A stretch of DNA of 64,000 bases from Rotaria socialis. Taxonomy: Eukaryota; Rotifera; Eurotatoria; Philodinida; Philodinidae. A model generated the notes under the pieces. It had not been told where the DNA came from. It saw only the letters and a program-made list of their open reading frames with translations, and searched no databases. Shown in pieces: positions 34,391 through 46,700 of the stretch. The stretch lies in assembly GCA_905331475.1 (NCBI GenBank), contig CAJNYU010002712.1:25503-89502 (forward strand). The letters are read 5' to 3'. How positions within the stretch are numbered: position 1 is the stretch's first letter; each line of letters starts with the position of its first letter. Both the position numbers and the translations under genes were made by a program.

Positions 34391-35561
34391 TTATATTAAC
34401 ATAATTACAAGTTTTCGTGGTGTAATAGGTTTTGATGACGATGAAAGTTTTTCATATGGACATGGATGATCAGCATCCTAATTAAAATAAATGAAATTAA
34501 AAATAAATCACTGCACGAATAGACACTCAACAAACCTGCCAGTATAAATATTTACATAATTGACATTGATGAATCATTTCAGCATAAACATCTCGAAGAC
34601 CATATTGTCGTTTTAATACAAAATAAATTTTTTTCCAATCAACGTTATCCATATCCACATTCATATTTTTGTTTTGTCGTCGAAGAAAACCAGAAATTTT
34701 CTCTCCGAATACTGTTGTTTGATTACTATTCTTAGTTTCATCACCAAAATGATGAAGACATAATTGTCGCCAAAGAAGTAATTCTTGTGTTACTCGATAT
34801 AAATTTGAATTAATCATTCCCACATTTGCTATATCTGCGCCGCTATCTAATCGTCGAACTATTTCACGTTGCATTTCAACTGGAAGATAATCAAATTTTA
34901 TTTTACTATTATCTTCATCTGTTTTTATTCGATTTACTCGAATATGTTTCATTTTCTCTTTCATATGTGTTAACTTTTCAATATGTTGTTGCCATAATTG
35001 ACTTGAACCAATATAATAATAAAATGGATATGCAGCTTCTATAGAATTAAGAAATTGCGTCACTATCCGTTGCATTAAAGGAATATTATCGCCAGTTTTA
35101 AGAGCTAAAATATTAGAATTCATAAAAGATATTTATGTATACGTAGAGATATACCCGTATCGATCATTCGTTCGATAATCTGAAATAAACAACGTTGAGC
35201 ATTGCCACTTAATTCGCTTAATTTTTCTTTCAATAAAATTTGTACAACCTGTTAGAAGAAAAAAAAATACACGATAAAAAAAACAGCAGCGATAATAAAT
35301 ATTTTTCTTTACTTTTGCAACATAATTAAAACGTCGAATGTTACTAACTGAATTAACAATATCAAGTGCATTGAGTATATCGGATAGACTTGCATTTAGA
35401 TTTGTTAACTTGAAAAAAATAAAGATGACGAATAAAGAAAATGATCAACAGGAGCTTACAGAATTTGATAGTGATATTGGTTTTGGTCGTTGCCATGAGC
35501 CAAGTTCAGTTTTTGTCCATTGTTCTCCATTTGCACGCCAATCGCGTCCGATAAATGGCAT
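34391..35561 (-). CDS. FBXO25/32-like: F-box protein, FBXO25/FBXO32 (atrogin-1) orthologue
   Basis: Five exons: 35561-35460, 35408-35313, 35248-35155, 35104-34536, 34477-34391, with introns of 51, 64, 50 and 58 bp; 315 residues. It begins MPFIGRDWRANGEQWTKT, close to the MPFLGQDWR...W start of vertebrate atrogin-1, then RRFNYVAKVVQILL and LSGNAQRCLFQI, an F-box (FDYLPVEMQREIVRRLD...LLWRQLCLHHFGD) and the C-terminal WKKIYFVLKRQYG...QLCKYLYWQDADHPCPYEK block. The F-box binds Skp1 in an SCF ubiquitin ligase; family members target muscle or nuclear proteins for degradation. It is slightly shorter than the vertebrate proteins (~355) in the loop after the N-terminal motif. Every junction keeps frame, so the gene appears functional. 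Confidence 0.9.
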
Positions 35562-35667
35562 TGTATTGACGAAGAAAAAATTTATAATACTTCACTGTAT
35601 GAAAACGAGACAATGATGAAGTGGAATATTTTAAATGAAGGGCGAACGGAATAAATTATACTACACT

Positions 35668-35698
35668 ATCGTGTGTGTGTGTGTGTGTGTGTGTGTAG
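35668..35698. repeat. (GT)n microsatellite
   Basis: About 14 GT units, flanked by the short inverted pair ACTACACTATC ... TGTAGTGTATTA, so the tract sits in the loop of a potential hairpin. Confidence 0.8.
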
Positions 35699-36435
35699 TG
35701 TATTAATATCCTACATGCGTGCTTCAATCTCTGCACTTATATAAGAGCTCAGAAAAAAAAACGACGAAGACGAATACATCACGAGAACAAAGTTTATCTC
35801 TCGTTTCTCATGAGTTTTTCTCGTGCTCTCGTCCATATGATCTACGCCATTTGTACGTACAGAACAGAAAGGAAGCGAAGGAAACGATCAGCAGAATACG
35901 CAAGAAAGAGTGCTATCCTCTCGTAGCATGTGATTATTCGTATCGTTGAAAAATTAGGTCACATGAAACGAGTACGCGGACATGTGACGCATAAGCTAAA
36001 TTCGTAATTTTATTAGTAAGTACTCTGGCAATACTAATCATAAGCAATTCTAATTATAACTTTATTCAAGAATATTCTCGTGACGGTTTTATATCGAAAT
36101 AACAAATTTGAGAAAATAATGTATAATGCGTTGTATATAACGCACTAAGGTAATACCAAGCATGGAACGCAATTATCAGTAAGTGGACCTTAAGTGCACA
36201 ATTACTATATCATATTGCCTTTAAATAAAATGAATTATAGTTTTATCATATCTAATCGAATACTAAAAGATCTATGAAAATTTGATTTTTATTATTTTCC
36301 TGACAGATAACGTTAAAAAGATGATTGCATCTCATGTCCGATAGAGAATACATTTTAGTATGGCATCAAAATAAAAATCACGTATTTCGAATTCAACAAT
36401 ATTTGAAATTGATTCATACTACAATGTTACTCTGA

Positions 36436-36770
36436 TTAAAATAGCATTTGAAGTTTATTTTCTCTGATAAGATTCAAATTTTTTACAACTGCATCTAGAA
36501 TAGTTTCATCAGAGAGTGACAGGTTAATATCGATATGATTATTGCCATATTTCATCGCAGTATCATAGTATGCAGATACTGTTAATATAGATTGATCGAC
36601 TCTGTGTACTATTTGTAGCATGTTCTATGATTTTTTTCGATTACAAGATTAGTTTTGTTTCCTAGCCATCTGGATTGATCCTGTCTAAATTCTATTTTTA
36701 ACGATTCTACATCGAATCGAGCATTTTGGAAATGAGAATGTCACACCTGAAAATGCATGAATCAATTCAG
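36436..36770 (-). pseudogene. coding-like remnant, unknown
   Basis: The minus strand reads HSHFQNARFDVESLKIEFRQDQSRWLGNKTNLVIEKNH, then after a frame change MLQIVHRVDQSILTVSAYYDTAMKY...LSDETILDAVVKNLNLIRENKLQMLF and a stop at 36436. Codon use is protein-like. The frame change near 36620 has no adequate intron between the parts, so a frameshifted gene end is the simplest reading. No family assigned. The rest of 35565-37095 shows no gene. Confidence 0.35.
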
Positions 36771-37099
36771 TAGTGCGGAAAAGACCTAGTGGTCATAATC
36801 AACACAAATATTTGATTGGATGAGGGGCGGTTCATATTGAAAACCTGCAATCTTCATGCCGATAAAATAGATTTTGATACCTCCTATTCATGAATGAAAC
36901 TGCTTTACTTGTTGATTTTGATTTTATTGTTTTTTTTTGCATAATTCAGAAACATTTTTCTGCAACAAATATTTAAAAAAACAAGTTATTCGTTTTATTA
37001 GATTCTTTTAGTAATGATCGCCGGATCCCGAAGTCATTCCTTTATGATGTGGTGACATGGCATTCATTGCTGCTCTTATTTATTTTTTGTTCATCCATA

Positions 37100-37378
37100 T
37101 TACATAACTTTTGTACAGAGAGAACCCATGGACGGTCGAAACGTCGTTCGTCGTGATATCAATTGTGGCTGTGCTGCTGGTTGTAATGGTGGCAACAATC
37201 GTAGTACAATATTTCGTGGCCTTTCGAATTGTATAATAAACACAATCATCATCAGTAAGCTCGCAATGCATAAAATGACTATGACAGTACAGATTGAACC
37301 ACAAATGGGAGTCTGAACGACGATGGCATTATCAGCTTCGATGAACAGTTGAGAGAACGCATCAATGAAATAATCCAT
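37100..37378 (-). CDS. small single-pass membrane protein
   Basis: 92 residues from ATG 37378. A short N-terminus (MDYFIDAFSQLFIEADN...) is followed by one strong membrane segment (GSICTVIVILCIASLLMMIVFII) and a basic, Pro/Gln-rich tail (RPRNIVLRLLPPLQPAAQPQ). The ATG directly follows GTTTTAG, a good splice or trans-splice acceptor, which supports a real transcript start. No homologue recognised. Confidence 0.5.
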   Translation of the reverse strand: MDYFIDAFSQLFIEADNAIVVQTPICGSICTVIVILCIASLLMMIVFIIQFERPRNIVLRLLPPLQPAAQPQLISRRTTFRPSMGSLCTKVM

Positions 37379-37399
37379 CTAAAACAGAGAACATTTGAA

Positions 37400-38950
37400 A
37401 ATTGAACAAACCAAAAGATAAGATAAAAAATATATATGGATTTTTTTTCATTTTGTTTAGGAGCGTTCGATACTGATTAATGATTCATTGATCTTGTTCA
37501 TTGGATAATCTAGATCGATTTAAAATACTAACATTTTTGATTGGATTTTGAACCTTATCTCCCTCTATTATCAAAAAAACCCTTTTTCTATATTACCCCG
37601 ATTATGGCACAAGTAGTATTGATAGCTAGTAAATGAAGAAATGAAAAATTTTACGTACATATATTTTTTTGCTTTATCGTTTGGTTTATTAAAATCTCTA
37701 TTTATAAGTCGAACATAAGGAAAGTTAACATGAACATACTAAAAAGCGCTATTTACCACATTGAGGGTGCGTGTGAATGCGTGACTGCTATCATCACTCC
37801 ACCCACACATCCACCTTCGACTAGGAAAATACACTTTTCTCAAGTACAGATAATTATATTTAATAAAATGAAAAGCTGTTGAATTCAAATAGCCTATGAA
37901 TATTTTTAGAAAATGATTTTCTTGATATTGTCTCTCTTACTGATTTAATTCGAATATCGTTAAATCTTGATTTGTAAATCCTCTTCTCTTTTTCTTTAAC
38001 GAGACTTTTTATTTTCCACAGAACAATCGTCAGGACAAATAATATCAACAGTATAATTCAGTGGTCCTAAAATATGAATTGTCAGAATTCACTCAAAATT
38101 GTGTCAACACGAATCATTTCTTTGACTATTGTTGCTCCTTACAGTGTACACACGCACACAATCAAGTTAATAATAGAAACATAATACTATCAGCATTATG
38201 CGATTGATTGACGTGTGTTGTTAATCTGACTCAATATGAGATGTACATCTTATGAATACAACTTTAGGTTGACAAACTCCTACTTTCTTTTTATTGTTGA
38301 TGACTCTTTTGGGCATTACATTTTAGTACGAACATACAGAAGGCGAGAGAAAATGTTGTTAAAAATAAAAAATTGCGGACCATCGGTAGCACGTACGCAT
38401 TCCCCTCTGTTGTAAAATGCTACAATATATTAATAAGGCACTTTTTCGGACAAAAGAGAGGCATAAATGTTGCAACTCAGACATTGTCGATGTTCTTCTG
38501 AAATTTATTTTTCATTATTAGTGCGCTTTGTTTCAGATTTTCCCCCAATTCTTCTGCAATTAAATATCCCAATATATTGAACTAATGTAAGTAGAATTTT
38601 TAAATTGAGATTTATTCCAGTCAACAACAACTTCAAATAGTGAATGTAGAAAAGTTTTCATTTGAATTTTTCCAGACATAGAAAACAACATGAACATCCA
38701 AGTTATTATCACATATGCCTCAATGATAATTAATGTCTATAATATAACCTAGATGTTCCTTTCAACTGTATTTATGGATTAAAGTTTTCTAAAAATCGAT
38801 ATTTTGGGAAAGAAACATTTGATTGTCTCGACAAAATCTCCGTTTTAAATGTGCATATACACGCACACCCACATTAAAGGAACCTTCTAGTATGAGGCAG
38901 GCTTATTAGTTTATTGTTTTTCTCTTTTTCAATTGGAGAAAGTATTTAGC
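37400..38950. other. no gene seen
   Basis: AT-rich sequence with no supported ORF or inverted-repeat element; the distal part should carry the LIM gene promoter. Confidence 0.4.
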
Positions 38951-38957
38951 ATTCACA

Positions 38958-39311
38958 ATGCCCTTCAAAAACCAAGAAACACCTTATTGTCCTCACTGTG
39001 GACACGCTGGTTTCCAAGCTGAATCTGTTTCTGCTGCTGGGAAACAATGGCACAAGACCTGTTTGACATGTGGTGTGTGAATCATTTTCGTTGTGTCGGC
39101 CAGTTATTGTTTGATTGTGCTTCAAAATAATCTAGGTCTGTGTAAAAAAATGATAGAAACAACAACGATGGTTGAACATGTGGAGAATGAGTACTGCAAA
39201 CAATGCTATGCTGGTAAATTTGGTATTCGTGGAGTTGAATTCGGCATAGAAGATGGAGCACTTGGAATGGATACTGGCGATCATTTCATACACAAGCAAT
39301 TTCATCATTAG
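38958..39311 (+). CDS. single-LIM-domain protein, muscle LIM/CRP type
   Basis: Exons 38958-39072 and 39136-39311 (63-bp intron) encode 96 residues. The LIM zinc-binding pattern is complete: CPHC, WHKTC, CGLC (the last pair is made across the splice junction) and YCKQC. It is followed by the glycine-rich linker KFGIRGVEFGIEDGALGMDTG, diagnostic of the CRP/MLP84B family, whose members cross-link actin and alpha-actinin at Z-discs. The product is one LIM domain plus linker, the size of insect Mlp60A. An AATAAATAAA lies ~95 bp downstream. Expected in muscle cytoskeleton. Confidence 0.88.
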
Positions 39312-39319
39312 ATCTATTC

Positions 39320-40655
39320 CTTAGTTTTTTCCTCTAATCCACACATGAAACGAAATGTTTTCGTTTTGCTTTTAACCATACACTGAATTATATTATCCTT
39401 GAAAAATAAATAAAACATCATGCACTTTATTCGAAGGTTCTCTAACTAATTGTTGACTGGCTCGAAATAGAACTTTGAGGTTTAAATGTCTGTCTGATCT
39501 TGAAATAGAAGCGTATATGTGTTTGTATACTTGGAAGCGAAGTGTGAATGACAGTGGAGTACAAGATTCAAAGCCAACTCAACTCATAGCAACACTCTCA
39601 AGAGAGGGCCAGACGGCCAATGTACGAATATAGCGAAGAGGATAATATATATGAACTGAATCGCAACGGCCAAACGCTATTACAGTGTGAGTTGACGACG
39701 TTCGATTTTTATAGAAAACACAAAATCTCGACTCTAAATGCTTTAATAAAAAGATTGAAACGAGTAATAAATAAATTAATCGATAAGAGAAATAAATTAC
39801 ATTTAATAGTATTTATCTTCTATTCTAAAAGTTTTTATGTTTTAATCTATTAAATAAAAGAAGATCGTGTATATTATTTTGAACGCAACCATAACATAAG
39901 GAATTCGTTTACTTACTTAACTAGATGAATACACTCTAAAAAAACGATTAGGTCACGATCTGCTCAACATTTTTAGGTTCGGTAAACTGATGGAGAGTCC
40001 CGATGGTTCTTCACGCGGATGCAGGTTATTGGTATGTAGAAACTTTTAAAGTCGGCATATATTCATAGATCGATGCACGACTAAAAAGATATCTACTCTG
40101 CTTGCATCGAATAGTGGATCTACCTATCACAATGATATTACTGTGAATTCAATGATATTGTAAATCAAAGTAATTTAGCTATTAATTATCTTTGAGAAAG
40201 ACAAGAACAAATACTTCGATCTTGAAGTCTTCAGCCGTTGATGTCTTGCGTGGCTGAGGATCTGCTGTGACCGTTCCGCAGCGATAGAAAAGAAAAACTA
40301 TCCTATTGTGATGGTCCATATGAAAGACCTGATCTATCGTAAGAGTATTTAAGGAAATGTTTCAGATTTCACTGTTGTGATTGTATTTAGCTGCGATTTT
40401 TCTTTTTGAATCAACAAGGACATGCACATAGTGTTGCGTTGTGTCTGACACCACTGTGCGTGTGCTTATTATCATTTAAATCATGAGCAAAATGCGACCT
40501 TTATAATTTTCTCAATAAATTCGAGTATATATGGGAATAGTTGATATCATATCAAGTAATGATCGAACAATTGGCCTTTTATAATGAGTGAGATAGTATC
40601 TGCCACTGGTAAAATAAAATTGAAGATTGATAAATTTGCATATTCACGTCTTATT
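39320..40655. other. no gene seen
   Basis: Short ORF at 39620-39853 is compositional. No repeats of note. Confidence 0.4.
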
Positions 40656-40657
40656 TA

Positions 40658-41530
40658 TTAGACATCCACGACTTCATAGGGAACCATCAAATTGGGTTCT
40701 TGTAAATCTTTCAAAAATTGTTTAGCTTCGCTTTTCGCATTGTCGGGTGAATAGCCGAGTTCAATAAACATTCTTTCTAGTTCAGGCCATAACGAGCTCT
40801 CTTCGAAACTGAGCAAGTCACGTGTCCTACTGAAAAACGATTGTGCATAAGAACGAGCTGTACGTTTCCATGAATCCACTGGCATTGGTTCGGAAAGTGA
40901 GCATTTCAAAATAGCTTGAACCAAATTACTCCTTGATTCTATGTAATCTTCGAGAGTATCATTTGGTATTCTTCTGGTTGTTTTAAGGGTAGATACACAA
41001 ACACAGTCGATAAATCCAAATTTCAATTGCTTACGGACAATGTCTTCATTGTCATTCCACCATGTATTGAGTGGATGATCGTTATCACATTTTGTTACTA
41101 CCAACAAGCAAGGCATTCGCTTTTCGCATAATTCTTCTATAAATATACGATAATTGGCTTTAAATCGTTCACCAGACAAAAGTCCTTTTTCAGCACAGCA
41201 GATTAATAAATTAATACCATTTGGAATGGAATATGCAAGTTTAACTATTTGAACAAAAGCATCACCGCCACTTTCTGAAAGACCAGCAGTATCATATACA
41301 TTGAATTTCAGATGAGGGTACTCTTTCAATGTTCCCGAAACTTTGGCACTCGTGATCGTACATCCCACGGCGCTATTACTTGCTTCGACAACGTTTTTAT
41401 CAAAAATTTGATTAATTAGTGCACTTTTACCGACGCCTGATTCGCCGAAAATGATCACATTTAATTCACGTTGCTTTTCCGTCTCGTCATCATCAGAATC
41501 TGAAGAACAATATTCTGAGTTTGATGCCAT
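40658..41530 (-). CDS. AIG1/GIMAP-like GTPase 2, copy B (inverted)
   Basis: 290 residues in one exon from ATG 41530. It is the inverted paralogue of 30505-31398: the first ~100 residues are nearly identical, with the same GESGVGKS, DTAG and VTKCDND boxes, but it lacks 7 residues after LSES (GGDAFVQ against SDDGNVPTAHAFVQ), and the C-terminal third is more diverged (SFFSRTRDLLSFEESSLWPELE). The reading frame is intact, so both copies look functional. Divergence concentrated in the C-terminal part suggests relaxed or diversifying selection there, but this was not computed. Confidence 0.8.
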   Translation of the reverse strand: MASNSEYCSSDSDDDETEKQRELNVIIFGESGVGKSALINQIFDKNVVEASNSAVGCTITSAKVSGTLKEYPHLKFNVYDTAGLSESGGDAFVQIVKLAYSIPNGINLLICCAEKGLLSGERFKANYRIFIEELCEKRMPCLLVVTKCDNDHPLNTWWNDNEDIVRKQLKFGFIDCVCVSTLKTTRRIPNDTLEDYIESRSNLVQAILKCSLSEPMPVDSWKRTARSYAQSFFSRTRDLLSFEESSLWPELERMFIELGYSPDNAKSEAKQFLKDLQEPNLMVPYEVVDV

Positions 41531-42628
41531 TCTATTACTGATATGCAAATTCAACTGAAAAAACTCAAAAGCATTCTATCTCGTACACGTCGATTTTCAT
41601 TCGCCGAGATACGTAGATACTGGCGAAGCAAACAAGGTTTTTTTCCATTTTTATCTTTGGGGATCTCATATTTATTTAGACATTATCTTGCATCATCGAA
41701 ATATACTTTTTAAGATTCATAAGTCCTAAACTGCAACTCTTTCAAAAGAAAACAACCGTATACGTGAGATAATATTGTATGATTCAGAGAGAAACATTCC
41801 TTCTAAAATGTGTTTTAAAATGATATTTTGAGGATATGCATGGCGGTCAGAGGTCTCAAAAGGTCTTTCATGTAATTGCAACCTTTTTGAACACAGATGT
41901 TGACTTGTCATGTGAACAATTTTATTTGTTATGATTATTTTCTTCTTTTGTTTCATAAATTTAATTTCTGTGACCCGTATAATATTACAAAGTGAGGATT
42001 CTCTTTTTAAAAGAAATTTAATGTTTTGAGATGAATATTGTGCGATATTTGAAGACGAAAAACAATATCAGCACTGGCAAGAAATGTTGGTGGAGATGCT
42101 TAATTAGAAGTAGAATAAAGGGTAGAAAAACTTATTAAAGACGACGAGTTCTTTTTTGAGGGTACTCGATTGGTTGATGGTGAGAACGTAACTTAAGGTA
42201 CTATTGGCGATGAACAATAATTTCTTGACAAATAAATTTGTTGAGCATAAAAAGTACCCTATAAAGTTTATGAAAATGTTTTTGCTTGTTTCATTTCTTA
42301 CATTTGTTGTTGATTGCAGAGACACCTTAGCCAATGAAAAAACTACATGAAATTGCGTTTCAATTCACACCTATGTGGTCAATATTTGATTTTTAAATTG
42401 CATATAAAAAGTTGTCATCAGTTCAGTTGAAGAAAAAACAATTTTTTTAGCCAATGCTGGTATGATAATAATGACTAACGTCTTGTGGCCTCAGTTTTGG
42501 TTTTATTCTTATTCTTATCTTTTCGTCCTAGTTTTATTCCCAGCGGTGTTGATCATGTGATATATTTAAAAAAAACATCGTTTTTATAGCCATTTGAAGT
42601 GCAGTGTCGTTACGTTGAGGTAAAGGTA

Positions 42629-42660
42629 ATGACAGAGGCACGCAATAAACATTTGCCGCA
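42629..42660 (+). pseudogene. truncated start of GTPase 1, copy B
   Basis: TTGAGGTAAAGGTAATG followed by ACAGAGGCACGCAATAAACAT corresponds to the 5' leader and the first codons (Met, then ...RNKH) of the GTPase at 29761, including the conserved upstream TTTTTATAGCCATTT. After ~11 codons the homology ends, so no GTPase domain remains. The promoter side is preserved, so it may still be transcribed. Confidence 0.65.
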
Positions 42661-43248
42661 AGGTAAGTTACAGCTGTTAGGAATCCGTCTAAATGCAACC
42701 CATATCGTGCGAAGCGATCAAAAACCATCAGTTAACTCCAGTTATATAGGCTATTTTAACGACTTTAAAGCATAAACGCCGACCGTTAACCGGACAAGTA
42801 GTCGGGTCGCCCTCAATTAGCCAGTGGTGTCAAATTTGAAGCTTGAATCCAACTGGAAGTGAAATTTTCAACTTTCAACTTTTAAACTCACAGTGATGAT
42901 GTGTATGTTGCGATTCTTTAGTGTTGTCGGCTTGAAAATTGATAGTTGTAAATTTCAATATCAATTTCAATCGAATTCAAGTTTGAAGCTTGACATACAT
43001 GAAAAGATAGTAATTCTCTCTGCTGGAAGGAGAATCATACGTAGAGTCAGCAAACGTCATTCATTCACTTTTTCTCACAACATGCAGTGCGCGAAACGAT
43101 CCACCATAGCAGATACGACACACAGGTTCGATCAAATGATTTCGAAGTTGAGAATTTCAAATCTGCAGGTTTCATGAAGTATTTGAGTGTGCACAATTCA
43201 CTTTAACGAAAAATTGTGAATTTCTGTCGAAATAAAAAATGGAGTGGT

Positions 43249-43430
43249 GTAGTGGAATAATGGCATTCCCCGACACACTCACGGATACCCATACCAATAC
43301 CCTCAAGCATCCGGATAGAAATCTAAAAGATACCCGCTCCAACATCCTTAACAGGACCGTCACATGTATCCTGGTGGATATCTCAAGGGCATCCTCAGTG
43401 ACACTCAGCTTATACCATTATACCACTGTA
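43249..43430. mobile_element. ~180-bp inverted-repeat element with tRNA A-box-like ends
   Basis: GTAGTGGAATAATGGCATTC at the left matches ACAGTGGTATAATGGTATAA read inward from the right end, and the similarity continues weakly for ~50 bp (ACACTCAC, GATACCC, AGCATCC). The interior is CCCTCAAGCATCCGG-like and C-rich. The termini resemble the A box of tRNA promoters (TGGTGTAGTGG), but I find no B box or tRNA fold. Surrounding 42670-43700 has no gene. Confidence 0.45.
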
Positions 43431-43702
43431 GTTTTTTATTTTGTTAGAAAACCAGTTTCATCTCACATAAAAATAGTATCAATGTTTACTGCTAGAATAG
43501 AAAAAACATGTTCAAGTTTTATATTTTTCTTCATCTCAATTATTGATAATATTGAAAATTGTGAAGTCAACTTTTTCTTCTTCCGAGATGACATTGAATA
43601 AAAAAATTAATTTTAATTTTTACAATAGGATTGAATGCGTTTAGTTTTTAACCGATTGAGAAAGTGATATGATTAATAAAATAGATTGTTTTCTGAATTC
43701 AG

Positions 43703-46700
43703 ATGGATAACGCTGATGACCTAAATCTCAGTATTCAGCAAGGATTTGAAACTCTACTTACATTGCTTGCAAAAGGTGAAGCCGAGAAAACTCTGATTGA
43801 AACTCAATTTACTCAAATTTACGAAAGGATAGGTGATCTCGAAAATATATCTTTTCCTTATTATGTTAACCATCGATATCGCTATCACAAACTTCGTACT
43901 GCTTATTTTCAAAAGATTAGAGATGATAAAAAAGAAAAAAAGGAAGAAGGCTTACTTAGAAAATATGAAGCATTAAAACAGCTACATCCAATAGCCGAAA
44001 GTTCGACTCAAACTGATCGTATACGTAGCCAAGAAGCGAATTATGATTCCGACATATCATGGGAAGCCGTCCAAGATCTAGTTACGTCAATCAGCAATTT
44101 AGAAGACACGGATCAGATAGCAAGTACAATCAAAGATATTCGAAATATCATCATACTTATCTTTCAACGTCCTATAAGAACAATTGATGAATATATTATA
44201 CTACAAAGAAAATCGAATGAGATTTTAAGTTTATTCGAAGCATTAAGAATGACCGAACTGGATGATATTCTATTAGACGAAGATACTGATCAAAACTCTA
44301 ATTATATTGATTTATTAAATGATTTTATTGACTTTATTCACAAGAGTTTAGAAGAGCGACAAATCTATTTTGTTGAGATGCTTCTTTCTGAGCTGCCGCT
44401 TCTGAATAGAACATTATTCGATGATATTCCTCAAACAGAACAATCTATTACACGTCGCTATCGTGAATGGGCTCGTATCTTTCATTCAGATAAGCATGGT
44501 GCAAATCCAAAGTTCGACGAATTAATGAAACATATCAATTATATGCGTGATAGTCATCTTTCAAGAATATATTCGCTATGCACGAAATCAGATGTTGCAC
44601 AGAATGAACTTGAAGAAGGACATAAACATGCTAAATTATCAATGGATTTTAAAAAACGTTTCAGTGAGGGAGGTGATGAAGAACTAAACGTTGAAGAATT
44701 AAAAAAATTATTCTCATTTGAAGCACTTCGGGCGTTTGAACACTATCGAGCTGCGCTGAAATCCCTCGGAAGAATGGATCAGAATGGAGCTGATATTATG
44801 CAACGCGCTCAAATTCTTGAATGGATGGCTCTCATGATGCGTCTGTCCGGAAACCATGATGTTGAAGCTCAACTCTATTTAGTTGCTGCAATCTATATAA
44901 TTACGCTTTCGACTATGACTGAGAAAATGTATCAGAAATTGCGAACGTTACAAAGTGCCCTAGAAAAATACCAAGGCTTGTCAACAAGTACTGTCGAAGA
45001 GAAGAAATCTACAGCTTCTACAAATGCTAATCGAGAACTTGTTTTATGTACAAACCCAAAATTATCGTCTAGAGAAATTCATGATGAAACTCAAGTTTTC
45101 ATTCGAGAAACAATCCTTCGAAAATGTGTTGTACGATGTTCAAAGCCACAAAGTCTCAGTGTTGAAAATAATTTACGAAAAGATGCAACTTTTAAGACAT
45201 CGACAAGTTCATATATAATAGCGAAAAGCGTCACAGCTCTTGGAATGAAGCTTTTTACACCTTTAGTTGTTTCATGGATGTTAAACAAATTGATATTTAG
45301 GAAGAATAAAACAAAGTCGTTAGAAAATCTTTCTGTCCAGTATCCGATACGGTCAAAATTGAATGAAATAATGAGTAAAGCAGTTGATTGTTATAACTCT
45401 GAAATGTATGGCAAGTTTATTCAGTGTCTTTCGATGCCCTATTATCAAGATCAACAACTGATGGACACAGTAAGGGGTAGTGATACAATCAGTATTGAAA
45501 TTCGTGTAGATCAACTCATTTGTCCTTTACTTGAACATGGGTTTCGAGCCGATAAAATTGCACATCTTATCATTTTAATAGGTGAAGTTCTTCTTCGTGG
45601 TGTTGACTTTGGTGATCCAGATCGAAAAAATCCTTCACATTCAGCATTATTAGAGCAAAGTAAAATTCTTTTTCGAGGAGTTTACGACAGTTCAAAATTA
45701 ATTGAAGCTGCTAAAAAACTCGACTCTCGGGTTGAAAAGTATCATCATAAAATGATTAACAAAATTACCAATAAAATTATCAATTCAATTTCTGAACAAG
45801 ATATTAAAGATTCGAGAGAAACTCCATTTTCTTACCGACTTACAGATAGTCAAAGACTCGCTCGGCTCAATTATGCCATCGCTTGTTTATTGGCTGGAGG
45901 TAAGCTAGACACAGTATAATTACTAACATTTTGAAAAGTTTTACTTATCCTAACAAGAATGTTTGTCAGCATAAATGATAATGAAAAAGTCTAGACTTGA
46001 GAAGACGCGCGAACGACTGTTGATATCTATTATTTCTATTTCAGGTAAAGACAACTTGGAACAATGTAAACAATCATTGAAGCAACTGAAATTATCGGAA
46101 AACAATGGTCATGATCGATTTTTCGTTATACCGGATGAACGCATCCAAGCTCTCGAAGATCTACTAAGTGCGTTTGGAATGGATGATGATAATTTTAATT
46201 TCCCTAGCCCCGTAAATATAACCGCCATTTGTAGTAATACAGCATTTGATGTCGATAATATTCAATATCTCAAAACTCATTTGGGTTATCAAGCTTGTCA
46301 AGTTGTGAAAAAAGTAAACGAAGAAGATGACCAATTGACTACGATTGCTCAAATAGTGCATCGAGAGCATAATTTCGATTGTGAAATATTTATTCAATTT
46401 GTTTTAGACAAGTATTCAAACACTAACGAACACATTCTTGAATTACTTCGCCATGAACGTGTTTCAACTTTAAGAGAGTGGGCCGATAAATTTCGATCAA
46501 ATAGAAAAATATTTCTATATCATGCTTATTTACCACTCATTTCAACATTTGGCAATATTAAAATACAACCATGCGATATTGCTTCAGACGTCGAATATGG
46601 GCTCGTATATGTACCGTCTCGTACTCTCATAGATTATACACTAGGAAAAGATGAACCACATAGTTTATTTTTAGTTATTCGTCCAGGAGAAGACCGCATT

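Larger units (their letters stand above)
40658..42670 (-). repeat. inverted duplication, copy B
   Basis: Reverse-complement homologue of 29640-31398. Contains GTPase 2 copy B, the shared intergenic region (to ~41855), ~550 bp not present in copy A (about 41860-42405), then the rest of the intergenic region and the first codons of GTPase 1 (to ~42660). Homology then stops abruptly at CAAGGTAAGTT. Confidence 0.7.

Noticed and set aside
43239-43601. 120-codon plus-strand ORF before the patatin gene
   Set aside because: First half lies in the inverted-repeat element; the rest has no domain.
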